Part shown: positions 6,566 through 11,614 of the stretch, in pieces | Layout of the letters: every line of letters begins with the position of its first letter | How positions within the stretch are numbered: the stretch's first letter is position 1 | Assembly: GCA_024280135.1 (NCBI GenBank) | Contig: JAJRQS010000332.1 | Location: forward strand, 1-11,614 | Length of the DNA stretch: 11,614 bases | Source of the DNA: Bacteroidota bacterium | GTDB taxonomy: Bacteria > Bacteroidota > Bacteroidia > Chitinophagales > Saprospiraceae | Direction: 5' to 3' | Program-made: the position numbers and the translations under genes | Notes under the pieces: model-generated | Database searches by the model: none | Seen by the model: only the letters and a program-made list of their open reading frames with translations | What the model was told of the DNA's origin: nothing

Positions 6566-8518
6566 ATGAAAATTAATTTTACAAAAAGTCTTTTGGCTTT
6601 ATTTATCATGGCAATGACCTTCGGGTTACATGCCCAACTCCCGACCTTGGAATACATTTGGGGTGGCCCCAATAGTACAGGTCAGGAGAAAAAAAATTCT
6701 CAATTTGATGGTGGTCTGAATGATTGGACGACAGAGGGGATTTCTTGTAAAGTCGCTGATAGCTTGCATAATGCTATTTGGAAATGGACTGCCGATGGTG
6801 CATTAGGAGGGGCTTATTTTAATCCTATTCAAATAATCAACTCACCTTCTATTTCGAATGGAGCTGTAGCTTTTGATTCTGATGGTTTAGATAATGCAGG
6901 TATAGCAGGAAATTTTGGTAAAGGTCTTTGTCCTGCTCCGCAAAAAAGCGCGTTAATTTCTCCAACACTTGATTTTACAGGTGAGCCTGCTGTTGCTATC
7001 TGCTTTTACCAAAGCTTTAGAAATTTTACTGCTTTAACGTCTGTGGAGGTAAGTAAAGACGGAGGTAATTCATGGAATTCATTTCCTGTCGTTCCAAATG
7101 ATTTTACAGCATTAAACAATGCTGCTACAAATGATACGAGTAATACTATGTTTATCAATATGGATATTAGCTCAGTAGCAGCAAATGAATCAAACGTACG
7201 AGTAAGATTTATTTTTGATGGTACATCACGAGGATATTACTTCTGGACTATTGATGATGTTGCATTCATAAAGCCATTGCCTAGGGATGTGGACATTACA
7301 ATGATAACGGTACCAGCTGCAACTTTAGTTCAGCCTTTGAATCCAGGAGTGAATTGCGATGTAATGCAGTTTCGTTGTAGGGTTGCTGCAACAAATATGA
7401 ATGTAATAAGCACGGACGAGTATGAGCTCAAGGTGGAAGTTATAAAGGAGGAAGGAACAGTTCTATTTACGGGTTTGACTACGGTTGATTCAGTTGTATT
7501 TGAAGAGCAAGAGGTTGTTTTCCCAACCCAATGGGCTCCAGTAAATGAACCAGGTGAATATACTGTTCGTTATTCTGTGGTGAATAGTGATGATGAAATT
7601 ACGTATAATAACGATAGAGAAGGTTCATTTTTTGTCTCAGATGACCCAGTTTTTGATGCGGTAATTGGTTCAACTTCTTTTCCTTATTCAGCAACTCCTC
7701 CGACAAAGGTCTATGGTCAGTTTGCATTTTTTAGTATTTGTGACAATGTGGATGAAGGGTTAGACATTTATGTGGATTCTATTACGTATGCTGTTGATTG
7801 GGAAGGGCCAGATGGTACTTCTATTGTTGGTAAATCTGTCAAAGTATATATTGAAGAGGTTTTAGATAAAAATAACCCGTTTCCAGAAGATCCAGGTCTT
7901 GACTGGAAATATGACAAATGGAAATTAGTTGGTCAGTATGAACATGTTTTTACATCGGATAATGAACTTAAAGTAGATTTACATGCTTCAACTTTTACTT
8001 CTAAATTTGGCGCAGAACTTACACCAGGTGTACGACTGTATAAAGATTCGTTGTATGCAGTATGTTTGGTGTCACAAAAGGATATTTCTTACAGAAATGG
8101 TAGAAGCCCAATTAATGGAGCTCGGTATAGTGGTTTAGTAGTTGATAGCGGTGTTTTTGGAGGATATGGACAGACTTTTTCTAAAAGCTTGACTGGAAGA
8201 ATTTTGCCAGTTGATATCAAAATGACTGTTAAGTTTCTTGTTGATACGAAAACTGTTCAGCTTCCTGAAAATACTTTAAAGGTAATTCAGAATCCAGTAA
8301 ATGATGAATTGCGTTTGAAAATGGAATTTGAGAAGTCGTCCAATGTTTCTTATGCTATTGGTACGATGACTGGAAGTATTTTATCTTCGGGTAGATGGAG
8401 TTCTGTGAATAACAGAATTGAAACACTTGATGTTTCTAATCTTAGTAATGGTTCTTATTTAATTAGAATCCAAACACCTGATGGTATTGCTACTAAGACT
8501 TTCATCGTAGCTAAATAA
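6566..8518 (+). CDS. Secreted protein with MAM/jellyroll-like N-terminus and C-terminal T9SS type A sorting domain
   Basis: 650 residues. Signal peptide at 1-24 (basic MKINFTK, hydrophobic core, cut near HA|Q). Residues about 45-236 resemble the lectin-like 'MAM/choice-of-anchor J' fold: a FDGGLNDWTT opening, a LISPTLDFTG strand, SVEVSKDGGNSWNSF, and the closing YYFWTIDDVAFIKP. Residues about 240-357 look like an Ig/CARDB-type module (EPGEYTVRYSVVNSDDEITYNND). Residues 358-565 match nothing I recognise. The end (about 568-650), with NTLKVIQNPVNDEL, LDVSNLSNGSYLIRI and a basic final TKTFIVAK, is a Por secretion (T9SS type A) domain, which is cleaved on export and directs the protein to the surface or medium. 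No catalytic motif is visible, so binding or adhesion is only an inference. It is transcribed alone, with its own promoter and terminator. Confidence 0.9.
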   Translation: MKINFTKSLLALFIMAMTFGLHAQLPTLEYIWGGPNSTGQEKKNSQFDGGLNDWTTEGISCKVADSLHNAIWKWTADGALGGAYFNPIQIINSPSISNGAVAFDSDGLDNAGIAGNFGKGLCPAPQKSALISPTLDFTGEPAVAICFYQSFRNFTALTSVEVSKDGGNSWNSFPVVPNDFTALNNAATNDTSNTMFINMDISSVAANESNVRVRFIFDGTSRGYYFWTIDDVAFIKPLPRDVDITMITVPAATLVQPLNPGVNCDVMQFRCRVAATNMNVISTDEYELKVEVIKEEGTVLFTGLTTVDSVVFEEQEVVFPTQWAPVNEPGEYTVRYSVVNSDDEITYNNDREGSFFVSDDPVFDAVIGSTSFPYSATPPTKVYGQFAFFSICDNVDEGLDIYVDSITYAVDWEGPDGTSIVGKSVKVYIEEVLDKNNPFPEDPGLDWKYDKWKLVGQYEHVFTSDNELKVDLHASTFTSKFGAELTPGVRLYKDSLYAVCLVSQKDISYRNGRSPINGARYSGLVVDSGVFGGYGQTFSKSLTGRILPVDIKMTVKFLVDTKTVQLPENTLKVIQNPVNDELRLKMEFEKSSNVSYAIGTMTGSILSSGRWSSVNNRIETLDVSNLSNGSYLIRIQTPDGIATKTFIVAK

Positions 8519-8527
8519 TTCGTACCT

Positions 8528-8547
8528 CAATCCATTTTATTGGATTG
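8528..8547 (+). other. Hairpin just after the T9SS-protein gene
   Basis: CAATCCA (8528-8534) pairs with TGGATTG (8541-8547) around a 6-base TTTTAT loop, followed by TTT. It starts 10 bases after the stop codon and precedes the much stronger terminator hairpin. It may act as a first weak terminator or as a 3'-end stabiliser. Confidence 0.45.
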
Positions 8548-8555
8548 TTTGATAC

Positions 8556-8595
8556 AAGCGAGGCTATCTCTTCTAGAGGTAGCCTCGCTTTTTTT
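8556..8595 (+). terminator. Strong Rho-independent terminator
   Basis: AAGCGAGGCTA (8556-8566) pairs with TAGCCTCGCTT (8580-8590), and the stem continues inward through TCTC/GAGG (one T-G wobble) to a TTCTA loop, giving about 15 bp. It is GC-rich at its base and followed by a T-run through 8595. It separates the T9SS-protein gene from the M16 peptidase unit. Confidence 0.93.
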
Positions 8596-8635
8596 ATTTT
8601 GTTCATCCCCCAAAAAACACTTTTTATCTAAACTT

Positions 8636-8668
8636 TTGGTGTATAGTCTATCCTTTTGCTTATTTTTG
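8636..8668 (+). promoter_or_regulatory. Promoter of the M16 peptidase pair
   Basis: TTG (8636-8638, within TTTTG), 22 bp, then TATTTTTG (8661-8668) fits the Bacteroidota promoter pattern. The transcript would start near 8674 and carry a leader of about 69 bases. It lies just after the terminator, as expected for a new transcription unit. Confidence 0.6.
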
Positions 8669-8710
8669 TTTTACAGAATAGAGCGGTCTTTTCGTCTCTT
8701 TTTTATCGCC

Positions 8711-8728
8711 ATGGGTTTTGGAACCCAT
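8711..8728 (+). other. Perfect 7-bp hairpin in the M16 leader
   Basis: ATGGGTT (8711-8717) pairs exactly with AACCCAT (8722-8728) around a TTGG tetraloop, ending 14 bases before the start codon at 8743. In mRNA it would sit next to or within the ribosome's landing site. No riboswitch class is recognised. Confidence 0.45.
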
Positions 8729-8742
8729 TAAAATCTAACTTT

Positions 8743-10068
8743 ATGAAAGTCAAGCTGTTAGCCACGATTTTTCTCTCCATGTTTTATTTTTCAACCTTTG
8801 CACAGGTAGAAGAGATAAAATTTGAGGAATACGATCTGCCAAATGGATTACATGTTATTTTGCATGAAAATCACAAAACACCTATTGTTGCCGTATCGGT
8901 GCTTTACCATGTGGGTGCTAAGAATGAAAACCCTAATCGAACAGGTTTTGCACACTTTTTTGAGCACCTTCTATTTGAAGGTTCCGAAAACGTGAAGCGA
9001 GGAGAATTTGATAAGTACATCGAGAATGCTGGTGGGACTAACAATGCCAACACGACTTATGACCGTACATTCTATTATGAAATATTTCCCTCTAATCAAT
9101 TAAAGCTGGGTTTGTGGTTGGAGTCTGAGCGGATGTTTCATGCTAAAGTAGATAGCGTGGGTATAGAAACCCAACGCCAAGTCGTAAAGGAAGAGCGTCG
9201 CCAAAGAATTGATAACCAACCTTATGGCTCGGTATTGGAGGAGACGATGAAACGAATTTTTTCGAAGCACCCGTATCACTCTTCAGTCATTGGATCAATG
9301 GCTCACCTTGATGCAGCAGAGGAAAAAGATTACAAAGATTTTTATCATACTTTTTATGTGCCAAACAACGCTGTTTTATCGATAGCTGGTGATATTGATG
9401 TAGCGGAAGCGAAAAGAGAAATAGCGAAGTATTTTGGGACCATTCCGAAAGGAACAAAACCCATTTTTCGCCCCAATGTCCAAGAGCCTGCTTTGACTCA
9501 TCAGATCATAGATACGATTTATGACAATATCCAATTACCAGCGATTATTTTGGGTTATCAATTACCCGCTCAAGGCACTAAAGATGCTTATGCTGTTGAG
9601 ATGTTGAATACTTTATTAGCAGGGGGGCAAAGTTCAAGATTCAATAAAGCCCTAGTTGATGAACAACAGAAAGCAGTATTTATTGGAAGTTTTCCAATGG
9701 CAATGGAGGATATGGGTGCAGGAATTGCTTTTGGAATCGCGAATATGGGTGTTGAGTTAAAAGATCTATTAGCGGGGATGGACGTCGAAGTGGCTAAAGT
9801 GCAAAAAGACTTAATTCCAGAAAGAGAATTTCAGAAATTAAAGAATCAAATGGAAAGTGATTTTATCCAAGGGAATGAACGAATAGTAGGTGTTGCCGAA
9901 AACTTAGCTAATTATCATGTTTATTTTGGAGATGCTAACTTGATAAATACGGAATTGGGTAAGTACCAATCGGTGACGAGAGAGGATATTCGCCGTGTGG
10001 CAAATAAGTACTACAATGCGGATCGTAGGGTCATACTTTATTATTTGCCAAAACCAAAGAACCCTTAA
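8743..10068 (+). CDS. M16-family zinc metallopeptidase, catalytic subunit
   Basis: 441 residues. The frame is open upstream to 8656, but the ATG at 8743 gives a standard signal peptide (MKVK, hydrophobic core, STFA|Q near 17-21), so it is chosen. The inverted zinc site HFFEH is at 71-75 (H71 and H75 ligands, E74 catalytic), and the third ligand, probably E151 in VVKEERRQ (147-154), lies 75 residues on, the spacing of the family. Other M16 landmarks are GGTNNANTTYD (98-108), HPYHSSVIG (176-184) and FYVPNNAVLSIAGDID (204-219). The C-terminal half has GGQSSRFNKALVDEQQKA (294-311), but the Tyr-rich stretch usual after it is replaced by VFIGSF. The protein is predicted to cut short peptides in the periplasm, working with the product of the next gene 66 bp downstream. 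The length is normal for the short, half-size M16 class. Confidence 0.95.
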   Translation: MKVKLLATIFLSMFYFSTFAQVEEIKFEEYDLPNGLHVILHENHKTPIVAVSVLYHVGAKNENPNRTGFAHFFEHLLFEGSENVKRGEFDKYIENAGGTNNANTTYDRTFYYEIFPSNQLKLGLWLESERMFHAKVDSVGIETQRQVVKEERRQRIDNQPYGSVLEETMKRIFSKHPYHSSVIGSMAHLDAAEEKDYKDFYHTFYVPNNAVLSIAGDIDVAEAKREIAKYFGTIPKGTKPIFRPNVQEPALTHQIIDTIYDNIQLPAIILGYQLPAQGTKDAYAVEMLNTLLAGGQSSRFNKALVDEQQKAVFIGSFPMAMEDMGAGIAFGIANMGVELKDLLAGMDVEVAKVQKDLIPEREFQKLKNQMESDFIQGNERIVGVAENLANYHVYFGDANLINTELGKYQSVTREDIRRVANKYYNADRRVILYYLPKPKNP

Positions 10069-10092
10069 TCATTTTCTGAAAAGAATAAATAA

Positions 10093-10109
10093 TACTTCCA
10101 ATGGGAGTA
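10093..10109 (+). other. Short hairpin between the two M16 genes
   Basis: TACTTCC (10093-10099) pairs with GGGAGTA (10103-10109), with one T-G wobble and an AAT loop. It is followed by an A-rich rather than T-rich run, so it is not a plus-strand terminator. No -7 box was seen in this 66-bp gap, which favours co-transcription. The hairpin might tune the ratio of the two subunits, or be chance. Confidence 0.3.
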
Positions 10110-10134
10110 GCTCAAAAAAATAAAAAGATAAACC

Positions 10135-11614
10135 ATGTTTAAAAATATAATTGCAATTGTACTCTTGGTTGGATTGTTCAATGCTTGTACTTCTAAAACC
10201 ACTTCGGAAACCATTACAAAAACGAAATCTTCTGCAAATGATTTTCGGAAGAAGGCACCTACTGCCGGCCCTGCTCCGAAGATTCAACTAGCTGAATATG
10301 AGAGCTTTACCTTGCCAAATGGATTGACAGTTATTTTGGCGGAAGACCATAGCACTCCTGCTGTAACTTTTAATTTGACCATTGACCAACCTCCTTTTTT
10401 GGAAGGGGATAAGGCGGGATATTCTGCTATGGCAGGAGACTTATTGTCGATGGGGACAAAGTCTAAAACGAAGGCAGAAATTGACGAAAGCATTGACTTT
10501 ATTGGGGCAACTTTGGCGACTCATGCCAATGGTATTTATGCGAATAGTTTGACAAAGCATTCAGATAAGTTATTAGAAATTGTATCTGATGTATTGTTGA
10601 ATCCAAGCTTCCCAGAGGCGGAGTTAGCTAAATTAAAAAAACAACAACTTTCTGGTTTGGCGCAAGCAAAAGATGATCCGAAATCTATCGCCAGAAATGT
10701 AAGTGGCGTATTAAAGTACGGAAAAAACCACCCTTACGGGGAAATCGTTACGGAGCATACCATTGAAAATATTACACGAGCAGATTGTGAAAAATTTTAT
10801 CGCGAAAAATTCATTCCTAATATTTCCTACTTAGTGGTAACGGGTGATATGAATTTAGTAGAATTAAAAGCAAAAGCAGCAAAGTATTTTGGTGGATGGA
10901 AAAAAGGTAAGGAGTCAAAAGCGGATTTGCCACCTGTAACTCCTCCTACTAAAACGTCTATAGATTTTGTCAATAAACCGGCTGCCGTACAGTCGCTAAT
11001 TACGGTAACTTACCCAGTGGAATTGAAACCAGGTACTGATGATGTGATTAAGGCGAGAGTAGCAAATGCATTATTGGGTGGCTTTTTTGGAAGTCGATTG
11101 AATAAGAATTTGAGAGAGGATAAGGCTTATACGTATGGTGCGCGTTCTTCTTTAAGTGCGGATAGATATGTAGGCAGTTTTAGGGCATCTTCAAGTGTTC
11201 GGAATATTGTAACTGATAGCTCGATTACTCAGTTTTTGTATGAGATGAAGCGAATGACAGAGGAGAAGCCTCCCGTAAAAGAATTAAATCGAGTAAAATC
11301 GGTACTGGCAGGGCAATTTGCACGGTCAATGGAAGATAAAGCTACTGTAGCTCGGTTTGCTTTGAATACAATGAAGTACAATTTACCAAAAGATTATTAT
11401 GCAAATTACTTGCGTAAATTGAGTGCGGTTACACCTGAAGATGTCTTGGCGATGTCAAAGAAGTATATCAAGCCAGACCAAGCTTATATCGTAGTGGTGG
11501 GAAACCAAGATAAGGTGATTAAAAGTCTGAAAGGAATGGCTCCAGCAGGTGGCGTGAATTTTTATGATATAAATGGGGAAAAAGTAGAAGCTCCAAAGCG
11601 TTCTATTGCGGGTA
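10135..11614 (+). CDS. M16-family non-catalytic partner subunit, predicted lipoprotein (C-terminus cut by window edge)
   Basis: 493 codons are present with no stop before the right edge. A hydrophobic leader ends in LFNAC with Cys18, a somewhat relaxed lipobox, followed by a Ser/Thr/Lys-rich linker to about residue 48. The M16 fold begins at FTLPNGLTVILAEDHSTPAV (58-77). Where the partner has HFFEH this protein has AMAGD (98-102), and QQ (170-171) replaces the third-ligand Glu region, so all zinc ligands are gone. Kept are KNHPYGEIV (197-205), FGSRL with R321 and AYTYGARS with Y332/Y334 (331-338), the Arg/Tyr pair that heterodimeric M16 peptidases supply from the non-catalytic chain. It therefore most likely completes the active site of the upstream enzyme and tethers the complex to a membrane. 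A little of the C-terminus is missing; most of the second M16 domain is present. Confidence 0.92.
   Translation, partial: MFKNIIAIVLLVGLFNACTSKTTSETITKTKSSANDFRKKAPTAGPAPKIQLAEYESFTLPNGLTVILAEDHSTPAVTFNLTIDQPPFLEGDKAGYSAMAGDLLSMGTKSKTKAEIDESIDFIGATLATHANGIYANSLTKHSDKLLEIVSDVLLNPSFPEAELAKLKKQQLSGLAQAKDDPKSIARNVSGVLKYGKNHPYGEIVTEHTIENITRADCEKFYREKFIPNISYLVVTGDMNLVELKAKAAKYFGGWKKGKESKADLPPVTPPTKTSIDFVNKPAAVQSLITVTYPVELKPGTDDVIKARVANALLGGFFGSRLNKNLREDKAYTYGARSSLSADRYVGSFRASSSVRNIVTDSSITQFLYEMKRMTEEKPPVKELNRVKSVLAGQFARSMEDKATVARFALNTMKYNLPKDYYANYLRKLSAVTPEDVLAMSKKYIKPDQAYIVVVGNQDKVIKSLKGMAPAGGVNFYDINGEKVEAPKRSIAG

Noticed and set aside
8540..8731. 63-codon plus-strand open frame in the gap before the M16 gene
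   Set aside because: It runs through the terminator hairpin and the predicted promoter and has no recognisable start context.
8656..8742. N-terminal extension of the M16 catalytic subunit
   Set aside because: It overlaps the predicted promoter and leader hairpin and would bury the signal peptide 29 residues inside the protein.

Overview
The window looks like ordinary chromosomal DNA from a member of the Bacteroidota. Four signs point there: a secreted protein with a C-terminal type IX secretion (Por/T9SS type A) sorting domain; repeated TAnnTTTG promoter -7 boxes upstream of genes; start codons without Shine-Dalgarno sequences; and AT-rich spacers between short operons. Genus is not assignable by eye. 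No rRNA, tRNA, CRISPR array, insertion sequence or phage gene was seen, and no intergenic stretch exceeds about 225 bases.

Left arm (1-4046, minus strand, read right to left): the universal GTPase/ATPase ychF, a BtuB-like TonB-dependent outer-membrane receptor whose start codon overlaps the ychF stop by 8 bp, and 25 bp further on a geranylgeranyl-reductase-type FAD oxidoreductase whose C-terminus runs off the left edge. The spacing suggests one transcription unit from a promoter at about 4075-4082.

Centre (4104-6443, plus strand): two lipopolysaccharide inner-core genes, waaA (Kdo transferase) and a stand-alone heptose-7-phosphate kinase (hldA type). waaA diverges from ychF, and the two facing -7 boxes form a perfect 10-bp inverted repeat. 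The waaA box lies only 4 bases before the start codon, so its mRNA is predicted to be leaderless. The kinase gene has a good promoter overlapping the end of waaA and a second -7 box 6 bases before its own start.

Right arm (6515-11614, plus strand): a 650-residue T9SS-exported protein of unknown function with its own promoter and a strong terminator, then a pair of M16 metallopeptidase genes. The first M16 protein has an intact HxxEH zinc site. The second is a probable lipoprotein that has lost every zinc ligand but keeps the Arg/Tyr pair, so the two are best read as the halves of one heterodimeric peptidase. The second gene runs off the right edge.

I did not find a clearly new system. The points most worth checking are the symmetric ychF/waaA promoter region with a predicted leaderless waaA, the tandem promoters of the kinase gene, the split-active-site M16 pair, and the coupling of ychF to an outer-membrane receptor gene.
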